Shown here one piece after another: positions 45,663 to 59,681 of a DNA stretch of 64,000 bases; position 1 is the stretch's first letter; each line of letters starts with the position of its first letter. This DNA comes from Marinobacter guineae (GTDB taxonomy: Bacteria > Pseudomonadota > Gammaproteobacteria > Pseudomonadales > Oleiphilaceae), in the NCBI RefSeq assembly GCF_002744735.1, contig NZ_KZ319339.1:1656446-1720445 (forward strand). The letters are read 5' to 3'. The position numbers and the translations under genes are program-made. Under the pieces are notes generated by a model. It worked only from the letters and a program-made list of their open reading frames with translations. It was not told where the DNA came from and made no database searches.

Positions 45663-45974
45663 ATGAGTCTTTCACCGGAACAGCGCCGGGAATACCGGGC
45701 CATTGCCCACAATCTGAAGCCGGTCATCATCGTTGGCGACAAAGGCCTGTCCGAGGGGCTGCAGGAAGAACTGGAGCGCGCCCTGAATGATCACGAGCTG
45801 ATCAAGATCAAGGTGGCAAACCAGGATCGCGAAGCGCGACAGGAAGCCATCGCGGCACTTTGCGAAAGTTCCGGCGCCGAGCTGATCCAGAGCATCGGCA
45901 AAATCGCCGTGATCCTGCGCCGCGCGAAGAAACCCAATCCGAAGCTGTCGAACCTGCTGCGCCACAAGCACTGA
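45663..45974 (+). CDS. yhbY: ribosome assembly RNA-binding protein YhbY (CRM domain)
   Basis: A 103-residue protein consisting of one CRM domain: LKPVIIVGDKGLSEGL, HELIKIKV and IGKIAVILRRAKK. Associates with pre-50S particles. Divergent from rlmE and closed by its own terminator. Confidence 0.93.
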   Translation: MSLSPEQRREYRAIAHNLKPVIIVGDKGLSEGLQEELERALNDHELIKIKVANQDREARQEAIAALCESSGAELIQSIGKIAVILRRAKKPNPKLSNLLRHKH

Positions 45975-45997
45975 TCCGGCGCAAAACCTGTTAAAAC

Positions 45998-46033
45998 AAA
46001 AGCCGGCTGGGGCATCCCGAGCCGGCTTTTTTT
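45998..46033 (+). terminator. intrinsic terminator of yhbY
   Basis: AAAAGCCGGCT paired with AGCCGGCTTTT around an 11-nt loop, with further T residues to 46033. Symmetric enough to act for greA as well. Confidence 0.9.
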
Positions 46034-46037
46034 CGCC

Positions 46038-46081
46038 TGAACATGGGGTCAGATGAAAGCTTTCATCTGACCCCATGTTCA
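46038..46081. repeat. GTCAGAT palindrome, copy 3 (44-bp perfect)
   Basis: A perfect 44-bp palindrome centred on AGCT, with stem TGAACATGGGGTCAGAT plus GAAAG on each side. It lies between the yhbY terminator and the greA stop. Strongest member of the family. Confidence 0.92.
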
Positions 46082-46094
46082 CCGCAACGCTTAA

Positions 46095-46574
46095 TCAGAC
46101 GTACTCCACTTCCTCAATCTCGTATTCCACGGTACCGGACGGCACGCGAATCGCGACCACGTCACCTTCACTCTTGCCAACAAGGGCCCTGGCGATGGGC
46201 GACGAAATCGACAACTTCCCTGCCTTGATGTCGGCTTCGTCCTCACCAACGATCTGGTAGATGACCTGCTCATCGGTGTCCATGTTCAGCAAATGGACCG
46301 TGGTGCCAAAAATCACCTTGCCGGTGTTCTCGATGGTAGTGACATCAATCACCTGAGCGCCGGACAGCTTGCCTTCAATTTCCTGGATACGGCCCTCAAT
46401 AAAGCTTTGTTGCTCCCGGGCGGCATGGTATTCGGCGTTTTCTTTCAGGTCGCCGTGCTCTCGGGCGTCGGAAATTGCCGCAATCACCCGGGGACGATCT
46501 TCGGACTTCAGCTTCTGAAGTTCCTGGCGGAGGCGGCTTTCCCCCTCCTTTGTCATCGGTACTCTGTCAGCCAT
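46095..46574 (-). CDS. greA: transcript cleavage factor GreA
   Basis: A 159-residue factor: N-terminal coiled coil ([44 protein letters not shown], with the acidic tip) and C-terminal FKBP-like domain ending [27 protein letters not shown]. Rescues backtracked RNA polymerase. ATG 46574 lies 4 nt beyond the carB stop, so it is likely cotranscribed with carAB. Confidence 0.96.
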   Translation of the reverse strand: MADRVPMTKEGESRLRQELQKLKSEDRPRVIAAISDAREHGDLKENAEYHAAREQQSFIEGRIQEIEGKLSGAQVIDVTTIENTGKVIFGTTVHLLNMDTDEQVIYQIVGEDEADIKAGKLSISSPIARALVGKSEGDVVAIRVPSGTVEYEIEEVEYV

Positions 46575-46578
46575 AGTT

Positions 46579-49794
<3,216 letters not shown>

Positions 49795-49873
49795 TTCTAG
49801 GTAAACCTGTCAGCAACTTTTGAATTCTGGCAGCGCAACACGCGGCGCCCGTGAGCTTTCCCGGCGACCCCCC

Positions 49874-51004
49874 TCAGGCGGATCGCGCCTCCATCAGGCG
49901 GATAAACTCGTCAAACAGGGGGGCCACGTCATGGGGACCGGGGCTGGCTTCCGGGTGTCCCTGGAAGCTGTAGGCCGGCTTGTCGGTCCGGCGAATGCCC
50001 TGCAGCGTGCCATCGAACAGGGACTTGTGAGTCGCCTCGAGATTGGCCGGCAGCGTTGCCTCGTCGACAGCAAAGCCGTGATTCTGGCTGGTGATCATCA
50101 CGGTTCCCCTCGCCAGATCCTGCACCGGATGGTTGGCACCGTGGTGGCCGTGGCCCATCTTCATGGTTTTGGCACCACTGGCCAGAGCCAGCAACTGATG
50201 GCCCAGACAGATGCCAAAGACCGGGATCTCGGTTTCCAGCACTTCTTTAATAGCTGTGATGGCGTAATCGCAGGGCTCGGGATCACCCGGGCCGTTGGAC
50301 AGGAACACGCCGTCCGGATTCATGGCCAGCACTTCGGAGGCCGGGGTCTGGGCCGGCACTACGGTAATGTCGCAGCCGCGGGAGGCCAGCATGCGCAGGA
50401 TGTTGAGCTTCACGCCGTAATCCCAGGCGACGACCTTGAAGCTGGCCTCGGTACGCTCACCATAACCCTCGCCCAGGGTCCACTCGGTTTCACTCCAGGA
50501 CCAGATCTTGTCGGAGGTCACCTCTTTTGCCAGATCCATGCCCTTGAGGCCCGGGAAGGCTTTCGCCAGTTCCAGTGCACGCTCGGCGGTGGCATTTTCG
50601 CCGGCAACGATGGCACCGTTCTGGGAGCCCTTGTCCCGCAGGATCCGGGTCAGGCGGCGAGTATCAATGTCGGCGATTCCAACAATGTTGTTGCTTCGCA
50701 GGTAGTCGTCCAGGCTTCCCTTACTGCGCCAGCTGCTGGCCATCAGAGGCAGATCGCGGATAATCAGGCCGGCGGCCTGGATGCGGTCTGACTCGACGTC
50801 TTCTTCGTTCACACCGGTATTGCCGATGTGCGGGTATGTCAGGGTGACGATCTGGCGGGAGTAAGACGGATCGGTCAGGATCTCCTGATAGCCGGTCATG
50901 GCGGTGTTGAACACCACTTCACCGCTGGTTTCTCCGTCAGCGCCAATAGCGCTGCCGTAGAACAGGCTTCCGTCTGCGAGTGCAAGGATTGCTGGTGTGC
51001 TCAA
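49874..51004 (-). CDS. carA: carbamoyl-phosphate synthase small subunit
   Basis: A 376-residue glutamine amidotransferase. The nucleophile Cys is in [12 protein letters not shown], with His/Glu of the triad in the [12 protein letters not shown] region. Start chosen as TTG 51004 ([14 protein letters not shown] follows), with GATGAGGA placed 8 nt upstream; the ATG five codons earlier lacks a ribosome site. Feeds ammonia to CarB. Preceded by its own promoter and a leader hairpin. Confidence 0.94.
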   Translation of the reverse strand: MSTPAILALADGSLFYGSAIGADGETSGEVVFNTAMTGYQEILTDPSYSRQIVTLTYPHIGNTGVNEEDVESDRIQAAGLIIRDLPLMASSWRSKGSLDDYLRSNNIVGIADIDTRRLTRILRDKGSQNGAIVAGENATAERALELAKAFPGLKGMDLAKEVTSDKIWSWSETEWTLGEGYGERTEASFKVVAWDYGVKLNILRMLASRGCDITVVPAQTPASEVLAMNPDGVFLSNGPGDPEPCDYAITAIKEVLETEIPVFGICLGHQLLALASGAKTMKMGHGHHGANHPVQDLARGTVMITSQNHGFAVDEATLPANLEATHKSLFDGTLQGIRRTDKPAYSFQGHPEASPGPHDVAPLFDEFIRLMEARSA

Positions 51005-51073
51005 GGCTTGTATCCTCATCGAGTGGCGTATCGGTTCGTCACGAACAGGAACGCAAGCGCAAATTCAGGTTGC

Positions 51074-51110
51074 AAAAAAGCGAGACGGAGTCTTGGCTCG
51101 GTCCCGCTTT
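51074..51110 (-). terminator. attenuator-like terminator in carA leader
   Basis: Minus strand AAAGCGGGACCGAG pairs with CTCCGTCTCGCTTT (one C-C mismatch, one G-T) and runs into TTTTTT. It lies between the promoter at 51157-51185 and the carA start, so it can end carAB transcripts early; it could also serve dapB read-through. Confidence 0.75.
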
Positions 51111-51156
51111 CTTATAAACTTATTCAAAGGTACGCTTGGTGCAGTTAAACCGCCTT

Positions 51157-51185
51157 ATTGTAAGAAATATGGCGCTTTTTGTCCA
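51157..51185 (-). promoter_or_regulatory. putative carAB promoter
   Basis: Minus strand TGGACA (51180-51185), 17-nt spacer, TACAAT (51157-51162). RNA would start near 51150, giving a leader of about 145 nt. Confidence 0.6.
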
Positions 51186-51270
51186 CGGGAAATACCGTCG
51201 GTTCTGTGCATGACCGAAACATCGGCAAGGGGTTGGGATCTTTGCCATAGAGATGGCCTCTGGCTACCCC

Positions 51271-53246
<1,976 letters not shown>

Positions 53247-53325
53247 GCTTTTAAAACCCTGTTTTTAAACGCGGAAAACGCGAGGATATCCCCCGCGTTT
53301 TCCAACTACCTGATGTACTTCAGAT

Positions 53326-55251
53326 TTATCGCTTGTCGTCGTCTTTCACTTCTTCAAACTCGGCATCCACAGCGTCATCAGCCTGCTTGGCCTGGGCATC
53401 TTCCTGCCCGCCAGTCTGCTGCGCCTGCTCGGCCTGATCTGCGTACATCTTCTGGGCCAGTTCGGAAGAGACTTCGGTCAGCTTCTGGGTCTTGGCCTCG
53501 ATGTCTTCCTTATCGGAACCTTTCAGAGCTTCTTCCAACTCTTTGACGGAGGCTTCGATAGACTCCTTCTCGCTGTCGCTGACCTTGTCGCCTGCGTCTT
53601 TCAAGGTCTTGCGAACGGCGTGCACCATCGCGTCACCCTGGTTGCGGGCCTGGACCAGCTCTTCAAACTTACGATCCTCTTCAGCGTTGGCTTCGGCGTC
53701 ACGAACCATCTTCTCGATTTCGTCCTCGTTCAGGCCAGAAGAAGCCTTGATCACGATGGACTGCTCCTTACCAGTCGCCTTATCCTTCGCGGACACATTC
53801 AGGATACCGTTGGCATCAATGTCAAAGGTGACTTCGATTTGTGGAACACCGCGCTGGGCCGGCGGAATGTCGGCCAGGTCAAAACGACCCAGAGACTTGT
53901 TCTGGGCAGCCTGCTTGCGCTCGCCCTGAACCACGTGAATGGTTACTGCAGTCTGGTTGTCATCCGCTGTGGAGAACGTCTGCGACTTCTTGGTCGGAAT
54001 AGTCGTGTTCTTCTCGATCAGCGGAGTTGCCACGCCACCCATGGTTTCGATACCGAGGGTCAGCGGGGTCACGTCCAGCAGCAGAACGTCTTTCACGTCA
54101 CCGGAAAGCACGGCCGCCTGGATAGCAGCACCCATGGCTACGGCTTCGTCCGGATTGACGTCTTTACGCGCTTCCTTACCGAAGAAGTTCTTAACCTTCT
54201 CCTGAACCATCGGCATACGGGTCTGACCGCCGACCAGGATCACTTCGTCAATTTCACCGATCTTGGCACCGGAATCTTCCAGCGCGGTGCGACAAGGTGC
54301 GAGACTGCGTTCGACCAGCTCTTCAACCAGTGACTCCAGCTTGGCGCGGGTCACTTTCACATTCATGTGCTTGGGACCGCTGGCGTCCGCCGTTACGTAT
54401 GGCAGGTTAACGTCGGTCTGCTGGCTGCTGGACAGCTCGATCTTGGCCTTCTCGGCAGCTTCTTTCAGTCGCTGCATGGCCAGTGAATCGCCGCGCAGGT
54501 CAATACCGCTGTCTTTCTTGAACTGATCGGCGAGATACTCAATCAGCTTCATGTCGAAGTCTTCACCACCCAGGAATGTGTCGCCGTTGGTAGCCAGCAC
54601 TTCGAACTGGTGCTCGCCATCCACATCGGCAATCTCGATGATGGAGATATCAAAGGTACCACCGCCCAGGTCATAAACAGCTACCGTGCGGTCACCGCTT
54701 TTCTTGTCGAGGCCATAGGCCAGGGCAGCCGCGGTCGGCTCGTTGATGATGCGCTTGACTTCCAGACCGGCGATCTTGCCCGCATCCTTCGTAGCCTGGC
54801 GCTGGCTGTCGTTGAAGTAGGCCGGCACGGTGATTACCGCTTCGGTCACTTTCTCGCCCAGATAGTCTTCGGCGGTCTTCTTCATCTTCTTGATAATTTC
54901 CGCAGAAATCTGCGGGGGCGCCATCTTCTCACCCTTGACTTCCACCCATGCATCGCCGTTGTCTGCCTTGGCGATCTTGTAGGGCACCATCTTGATGTCC
55001 TTCTGGACCACGTCGTCTTCGAAACGACGACCGATCAGACGCTTGATGGCGTACAGGGTGTTGTTCGGGTTGGTAACCGCCTGACGCTTGGCGGACTGCC
55101 CTACCAGCGTTTCACCATCTTCGGTGTACGCGACAATGGACGGCGTGGTGCGATCACCTTCGGCGTTTTCAATAACCTTGACCTTGTCACCATCCATGAT
55201 GGCCACACAGGAGTTAGTCGTTCCCAGATCGATACCGATAATCTTGCTCAT
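53326..55251 (-). CDS. dnaK: chaperone DnaK (Hsp70)
   Basis: A 641-residue Hsp70. N-terminal ATPase ([28 protein letters not shown]), linker VLLLDVTPL and substrate domain, with a Gln/Ala-rich lid ending EEVKDDDKR (EEVKD-type C-terminus). Works with GrpE and DnaJ. It follows grpE and also has its own sigma-32-like promoter overlapping the grpE stop. Confidence 0.98.
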   Translation of the reverse strand: MSKIIGIDLGTTNSCVAIMDGDKVKVIENAEGDRTTPSIVAYTEDGETLVGQSAKRQAVTNPNNTLYAIKRLIGRRFEDDVVQKDIKMVPYKIAKADNGDAWVEVKGEKMAPPQISAEIIKKMKKTAEDYLGEKVTEAVITVPAYFNDSQRQATKDAGKIAGLEVKRIINEPTAAALAYGLDKKSGDRTVAVYDLGGGTFDISIIEIADVDGEHQFEVLATNGDTFLGGEDFDMKLIEYLADQFKKDSGIDLRGDSLAMQRLKEAAEKAKIELSSSQQTDVNLPYVTADASGPKHMNVKVTRAKLESLVEELVERSLAPCRTALEDSGAKIGEIDEVILVGGQTRMPMVQEKVKNFFGKEARKDVNPDEAVAMGAAIQAAVLSGDVKDVLLLDVTPLTLGIETMGGVATPLIEKNTTIPTKKSQTFSTADDNQTAVTIHVVQGERKQAAQNKSLGRFDLADIPPAQRGVPQIEVTFDIDANGILNVSAKDKATGKEQSIVIKASSGLNEDEIEKMVRDAEANAEEDRKFEELVQARNQGDAMVHAVRKTLKDAGDKVSDSEKESIEASVKELEEALKGSDKEDIEAKTQKLTEVSSELAQKMYADQAEQAQQTGGQEDAQAKQADDAVDAEFEEVKDDDKR

Positions 55252-55318
55252 TGAGTCACTCCAGTTCTTCTGAATGCTTTCCCGGAGGTTTTCCCTCCGC
55301 TTTCGCTGTTTAATGGCT

Positions 55319-55346
55319 ATATTGGCGCTTTAACCAGATTTTCAAG
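55319..55346 (-). promoter_or_regulatory. sigma-32-like promoter of dnaK
   Basis: Minus strand CTTGAAA (55340-55346), 13-nt spacer, GCCAATAT (55319-55326), 6 of 8 with the CCCCATnT heat-shock -10. The -35 overlaps the grpE stop. Confidence 0.55.
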
Positions 55347-55941
55347 CCTGCTCATCAATTTTTGGTGCGTTTTCGGACTTGGCAACCACGACCATGGCAG
55401 GGCGAACCACGCGACCATTCAGCAGATATCCTTTCTGCACCACCGCAACCACACTATTGGGTTCAGCATCCGGGGCCGGCACCATGGACATAGCCTCGTG
55501 TTGCTGGGGGTCGAAGGGTTCGCCCACCGGATTGGTCTGCTCAACATTGAATTTTTTCAGACTGGACATGAACAGGCTCAGCGTCATTTCCACGCCTTCA
55601 CGAATTGAAGCTACCAGCTCGCCGGAATCTTCCTGGCCCTCGGTGCTCTCAACCGCCTTTTCCAGACTGTCTGCAACCGGCAACAGCTCCTTGACGAACT
55701 TCTCCAAGGCAAACTTGTGGGCTTTTTCCACATCAATCTCGGCACGACGACGCACATTCTGCATCTCGGCCTGGGAGCGCAGCATCTGTTCCTGGAACTC
55801 CTGCACCTGGGCCTTCAGCGTCTCTACCTCAGAGTTTTCGCCCTCGCCAGCATCCCGGCTCGCGGACTGAGCCTCTTCTTTGGCAGCCTCCAGGGCCTCG
55901 TTCAGTTCCTCGTGATCGTTGCGGTTTTCGTCAGTGCTCAT
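55342..55941 (-). CDS. grpE: nucleotide exchange factor GrpE
   Basis: A 199-residue protein: acidic N-terminus, long coiled coil ([23 protein letters not shown]) and the C-terminal beta domain ([34 protein letters not shown]). Ejects ADP from DnaK. ATG 55941 has GGAG 6 nt upstream; the longer open frame is rejected. Promoted by a clear heat-shock promoter at 56038-56065. Confidence 0.96.
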   Translation of the reverse strand: MSTDENRNDHEELNEALEAAKEEAQSASRDAGEGENSEVETLKAQVQEFQEQMLRSQAEMQNVRRRAEIDVEKAHKFALEKFVKELLPVADSLEKAVESTEGQEDSGELVASIREGVEMTLSLFMSSLKKFNVEQTNPVGEPFDPQQHEAMSMVPAPDAEPNSVVAVVQKGYLLNGRVVRPAMVVVAKSENAPKIDEQA

Positions 55942-56037
55942 GGCTACTCCTGCTTGGTCTTCAGCGGCCCGCTTGTCAGTGGCCGGTTGAACATGGGCTC
56001 CGGCCGCAGCGCGCCGGAAAAATGTCATTGCGAACGG

Positions 56038-56065
56038 ATATGGGGTCCCACTTTCAGGTTTCAAC
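56038..56065 (-). promoter_or_regulatory. sigma-32 heat-shock promoter of grpE
   Basis: Minus strand GTTGAAA (56059-56065), 13-nt spacer, CCCCATAT (56038-56045), a full match to the CCCCATnT -10 and near-perfect -35. Leader about 90 nt. Confidence 0.85.
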
Positions 56066-56106
56066 CGCTGGCGCGTGCATTCCTGAAGAAAATCACACCA
56101 CCAGGT

Positions 56107-56135
56107 TTGCAAACAGGAAAAACCCTGTATATATT
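56107..56135 (+). promoter_or_regulatory. sigma-70 promoter of recN
   Basis: TTGCAA (56107-56112), 17-nt spacer, TATATT (56130-56135). The -10 lies inside the first LexA box. Confidence 0.7.
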
Positions 56136-56140
56136 CACAG
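56125..56140 (+). promoter_or_regulatory. LexA (SOS) box 1 of recN
   Basis: CTGTATATATTCACAG, matching CTGT-N8-ACAG exactly and overlapping the recN -10. Confidence 0.9.
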
Positions 56141-56143
56141 TCA

Positions 56144-56159
56144 CTGTATGTATTAACAG
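56144..56159 (+). promoter_or_regulatory. LexA (SOS) box 2 of recN
   Basis: CTGTATGTATTAACAG, a second exact CTGT-N8-ACAG site starting 19 bp after the first, just past the expected RNA start. Confidence 0.88.
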
Positions 56160-56233
56160 TATTGGGCAGTAACCAGACTGCCCAACTGCTTTTCAGGACG
56201 TCTGGTTTTCAGAAAGTCGCGGAGGTTATCTGC

Positions 56234-57913
56234 ATGCTTACCCAGCTCACGGTTTCCAATTACGCCATCGCCGAACGGGTGGAACTCCAGTTCAGCAAAG
56301 GCATGACTGCACTTACCGGCGAGACCGGCGCCGGCAAATCCATCGTGCTGGACGCCCTGGGCCTGGCCATGGGCGGCCGTGCAGATGCCGGCGCGGTTCG
56401 ACACGGAGCCAAGCGCGCGGACATTACGGCCACGTTTGATGTATCCACCATCCCAGAGGCGACCGAGTGGCTCGCCGAGCATGAGCTGGACGATGAGAAT
56501 GACTGCATACTCCGCCGCGTTATCAGCAAGGACGGCCGTTCCCGCGCTTATATTAATGGCCAGCCCTGCCCGCTGAACCACCTCAAGGAACTCGGTGGCG
56601 TGCTGATGGATATCCACAGCCAGCACCAGCACCAGTCCCTGCTGCGCAAGGAAACCCACCGAAAGCTGGTGGATGAGTTTGCTGGCGTCGAGGCGCTGGC
56701 CACTGACACCCGCGAGGCATGGAAGACCTGGAACCAGATCCGCCAGCGACTGATCGAGCGGCAGCAAAACGCCGACGAAGCGGAAGCCAAGCTTCAGTTG
56801 CTGCGTTATCAGGTGGAAGAGCTGGACCGCCTGGCCCTGGAAAGTGGCGAACAGGAGCAGCTGGAGCAGGAACAGGCACAGCTGAGCCAGGCAGACGCAG
56901 TTCTGCACAACAGCCATCAGGCTGCCCTGCTGTGCACTGAAGACGAGACCAGCGCCGCCGATCTGGTCCGCCAGGCCCTGCAGCAGCTGGAACAGCTTCC
57001 AGTAGACGTGCCAGCACTGGCCGATACCCTTCAGATGCTGAAGGAAGCCCAGATCCAGATCAGCGAAGCCGGCGACAACCTGCGCCACTTTGTCGAAGAT
57101 TACGAGGCTGATCCTGCCAGACTGTCAGAAGTGGAAGAACGACTGAGCGCCATCTACCAGATGGCCCGGAAGCACCGAATCACCCCGGAAGAGCTGCCGG
57201 AGTTGCACCAGCGCCTGAGCGCCGAGCTGGCTGAGCTGGATGGTGGCGAAGGCAGTCTGGAACAGCTGGAAGCAGAGCTTGAAAGCCAGCGCAGCCGGTT
57301 CGATGAACTGGCTGGCCAACTGTCGGATTCACGAGCCAAGGCTGCCGCCGAGCTTGACCAGCGCGTTGCTGCAGAGCTTACCCAGCTGAGCATGCCCAAC
57401 ATGCAGTTCATCACACACCTGAACCGCAACTCTGGCGAAGAGCCTGCGGCCCACGGCCTGGAAGAGGTTGAATTTCTGGTCAGCGCCAACCCCGGGCAAC
57501 CGGCACGGCCACTGGCCAAGGTTGCCTCCGGTGGCGAACTGTCACGAATCAGTCTCGCGATTCAGGTGGTGGTTGCTCAGACCTCAACCACGCCTACGCT
57601 GGTCTTCGACGAAGTGGATGTGGGTATCGGCGGCGGTACTGCTGAAGTGGTTGGCCGGCTGCTGCGCACACTGGGGAGCAATGGTCAGGTACTTTGTGTT
57701 ACCCACCTGCCACAGGTAGCAGCTCAATGCCACCAGCACCTTTTTGTCAGCAAATTTACGGAACAGGATGCCACTTTCTCGAAAATCGAGGCACTGGACG
57801 ACCAGGGCAGAATTAGTGAAGTGGCACGGATGCTGGGTGGTGTGGACATGACCGACCACACTATCGCTCACGCCAGAGAAATGTTTACAAAGGGGCAGGC
57901 AACTCACCACTGA
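56234..57913 (+). CDS. recN: DNA repair protein RecN
   Basis: A 559-residue SMC-like ATPase. Walker A GETGAGKSIVLDALGLAMG, central coiled coils, signature VASGGELSRISLAIQ and Walker B TLVFDEVDVGIGG. Holds broken DNA together for recombinational repair. ATG 56234 has GGAGG 8 nt upstream. SOS control is shown by two LexA boxes over its promoter. Confidence 0.97.
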   Translation: MLTQLTVSNYAIAERVELQFSKGMTALTGETGAGKSIVLDALGLAMGGRADAGAVRHGAKRADITATFDVSTIPEATEWLAEHELDDENDCILRRVISKDGRSRAYINGQPCPLNHLKELGGVLMDIHSQHQHQSLLRKETHRKLVDEFAGVEALATDTREAWKTWNQIRQRLIERQQNADEAEAKLQLLRYQVEELDRLALESGEQEQLEQEQAQLSQADAVLHNSHQAALLCTEDETSAADLVRQALQQLEQLPVDVPALADTLQMLKEAQIQISEAGDNLRHFVEDYEADPARLSEVEERLSAIYQMARKHRITPEELPELHQRLSAELAELDGGEGSLEQLEAELESQRSRFDELAGQLSDSRAKAAAELDQRVAAELTQLSMPNMQFITHLNRNSGEEPAAHGLEEVEFLVSANPGQPARPLAKVASGGELSRISLAIQVVVAQTSTTPTLVFDEVDVGIGGGTAEVVGRLLRTLGSNGQVLCVTHLPQVAAQCHQHLFVSKFTEQDATFSKIEALDDQGRISEVARMLGGVDMTDHTIAHAREMFTKGQATHH

Positions 57914-57958
57914 CCCGAAGGAAAGAACCCTCTACCCCTCTCGATCCTGAGAGCTGTT

Positions 57959-57989
57959 GGGGCGGGCTTAATCACCCGCCCCCTTTTTT
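57959..57989. terminator. terminator between recN and fur
   Basis: GGGGCGGG (57959-57966), loop of 8, CCCGCCCC (57975-57982), then C and six T residues on the plus strand. Confidence 0.88.
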
Positions 57990-58022
57990 GCCGTTTCTTT
58001 ATGTCGATTTGTCAGGTCCGAA

Positions 58023-58433
58023 TCAGGATTTGATCGGTTTGACGTAGAGAATCAGACTGTGGTCCACGATTTCGTAACCGCGCTCTTCCGCGATTTTCTT
58101 CTGGCGCTCTTCAATCACTTCATCGAAGAACTCGATAACCTCACCGGTCTGCGTACAAACCATATGATCGTGGTGATCATCACCGGCCATTTCAAAAACG
58201 GCATGGCCGCCCTCAAAGTTGTGGCGCAATACCAGTCCTGCCGCTTCAAACTGCGTCAGCACCCGGTAGACCGTCGCCAGCCCCACGTCATCGCCTTGCT
58301 CCAGAAGCTTCTTGTATACATCTTCGGCACTGAGATGATGTTCCTCGGCCGTCTCCAATATATTGAAGATTTTCACTCTCGGCAGAGTAACTTTCAGACC
58401 GACTTTTCGTAATTCGGCGTTTTCAGACGACAT
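58023..58433 (-). CDS. fur: ferric uptake regulator Fur
   Basis: A 136-residue iron-responsive repressor. Winged helix (LKVTLPRVKIFNILE, GLATVYRVLTQFEAAGLV) and metal-binding HHDHMVC. Very similar to Pseudomonas Fur, including lack of the second Cys pair. ATG 58433 is chosen by length. Divergent from bamE. Confidence 0.97.
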   Translation of the reverse strand: MSSENAELRKVGLKVTLPRVKIFNILETAEEHHLSAEDVYKKLLEQGDDVGLATVYRVLTQFEAAGLVLRHNFEGGHAVFEMAGDDHHDHMVCTQTGEVIEFFDEVIEERQKKIAEERGYEIVDHSLILYVKPIKS

Positions 58434-58448
58434 GTTACTATTCACTCT

Positions 58449-58477
58449 TTGGTGTGCCTCACGGCTTCCGGTATGAT
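58449..58477 (+). promoter_or_regulatory. sigma-70 promoter of bamE
   Basis: TTGGTG (58449-58454), 17-nt spacer, TATGAT (58472-58477), in the fur-bamE divergent gap. Confidence 0.6.
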
Positions 58478-58555
58478 GAAGCCGCCTTTGAACGGTTAAC
58501 CCGTGTCACACCTGCCCCTGGCAGGCGATTTCAAGATAGAGGATTTCCCCCGGCG

Positions 58556-58882
58556 ATGCAAAAGCTCACAGCTCTCATTCTCACTCTCGTTCTATCCGGT
58601 TGCGTTTTCCCGGGCGTATACAAAATCAACGTCCAGCAGGGAAACATCGTTACCGATGAGGAGCTGACGCAACTGTCCGAGGGCATGTCCCGTAGCCAGG
58701 TGCATGCAGTGATGGGAACACCACTCATGCTGAACCCGGTTGATCTCTCCCGGGAATACTACGTTTATACGTTTCAAAGGGAGGGTGGCGATATCAAGGA
58801 GCAGCGAATCATCGTCTATTACGAAGGCGATCAGTACGCCCACTACGAAGCACAGCTGCTCGAAGAAACCCCGGCGTACTGA
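58556..58882 (+). CDS. bamE: outer-membrane assembly lipoprotein BamE (OmlA/SmpA)
   Basis: A 108-residue lipoprotein (lipobox LVLSGC). YKINVQQGNIVTDEELTQLSEG and MSRSQVHAVMGTPL are BamE signatures. Accessory subunit of the BAM complex. ATG 58556 starts the signal peptide; the longer frame is not needed. Ends 2 nt before the convergent rnfH stop. Confidence 0.95.
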   Translation: MQKLTALILTLVLSGCVFPGVYKINVQQGNIVTDEELTQLSEGMSRSQVHAVMGTPLMLNPVDLSREYYVYTFQREGGDIKEQRIIVYYEGDQYAHYEAQLLEETPAY

Positions 58883-58884
58883 GT

Positions 58885-59166
58885 TCAGGCTTTCTTCTTC
58901 GCCCGATTCAGACGCGCCTGTTTCGGGTCGATCCTGAGCTGTCGGTAGAGCTCCACCCGGTCTCCCTCGCGGAGTTCATGAGCTGCAGGATCCTTGATGA
59001 CCTTTCCGAACACACCCATGTCGGTGGCGTCCACGTCAATTTCCGGGAAAATATCGGCAATACCCGAGAGTTTCGCTGCCTCCAGCGCAGTAGTCCCCTC
59101 GGGAACCTGCACCGGAATAATTTCCTGTTTGTCCGGTCGGGCGTAGGCCACTTCCACCTGAATCAT
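58885..59166 (-). CDS. rnfH: RnfH family protein
   Basis: A 93-residue ubiquitin-fold protein (VEVAYARPDKQEIIPVQVPEG, GDRVELYRQLRIDPKQARLNRA). Function not established despite the name; it is paired with ratA throughout gammaproteobacteria. Its ATG overlaps the ratA stop by 4 nt. Confidence 0.93.
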   Translation of the reverse strand: MIQVEVAYARPDKQEIIPVQVPEGTTALEAAKLSGIADIFPEIDVDATDMGVFGKVIKDPAAHELREGDRVELYRQLRIDPKQARLNRAKKKA

Positions 59167-59609
59167 GCACCCTCCTTCCGGTAGAGTTCATCCGCACGAC
59201 GGCAAAACGCATCCACCATGGTATTGGCGGCCTGGCTGAACACCGGGCCAAAGGTGATTCGCGACAGGGATCCGGAAAACTCAAACTCAAGAGAAAGAAT
59301 CACCTTGCAGGCGTTGTCGTCCAGCGACTTGAAGTGCCAGCGACCGGTCAGATTCTGAAACGGACCATCCACCAGATTCATCTCTATTGCATCAGGCAGT
59401 AACAGCTGATTTCGTGTAGTCAGCGTGTGCCGTATGCCGCCCTTGGCAATTTCCAGGGAAGCGGTAATCTGCTCCGGATTCTGATCATGAATCTCGGCGC
59501 CTGCACACCAGGGAAGGAATTCGGGGTAACGGGCGATGTCGTTTACGAGGTGGAACATGCGCTCGGCCGAGTGCATTACCAAAGCTGTTTTGTCGATCTG
59601 ATGGGGCAT
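59163..59609 (-). CDS. ratA: START-domain protein RatA (ubiquinone-binding/toxin family)
   Basis: A 148-residue START-like protein of the Coq10/RatA family (MFHLVNDIARYPEFLPWC, FSQAANTMVDAFCRRADELY). E. coli RatA was described as a ribosome-association toxin; relatives bind ubiquinone and aid respiration, so the toxin role is uncertain. ATG 59609 gives the family length. Confidence 0.9.
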   Translation of the reverse strand: MPHQIDKTALVMHSAERMFHLVNDIARYPEFLPWCAGAEIHDQNPEQITASLEIAKGGIRHTLTTRNQLLLPDAIEMNLVDGPFQNLTGRWHFKSLDDNACKVILSLEFEFSGSLSRITFGPVFSQAANTMVDAFCRRADELYRKEGA

Positions 59610-59681
59610 TGGAACCGGTTGTCCTGCTTGCAAACACGCTGTGAAAAGATTGCGGACTTCTGAGAAGAAAGACAGTCTCAA

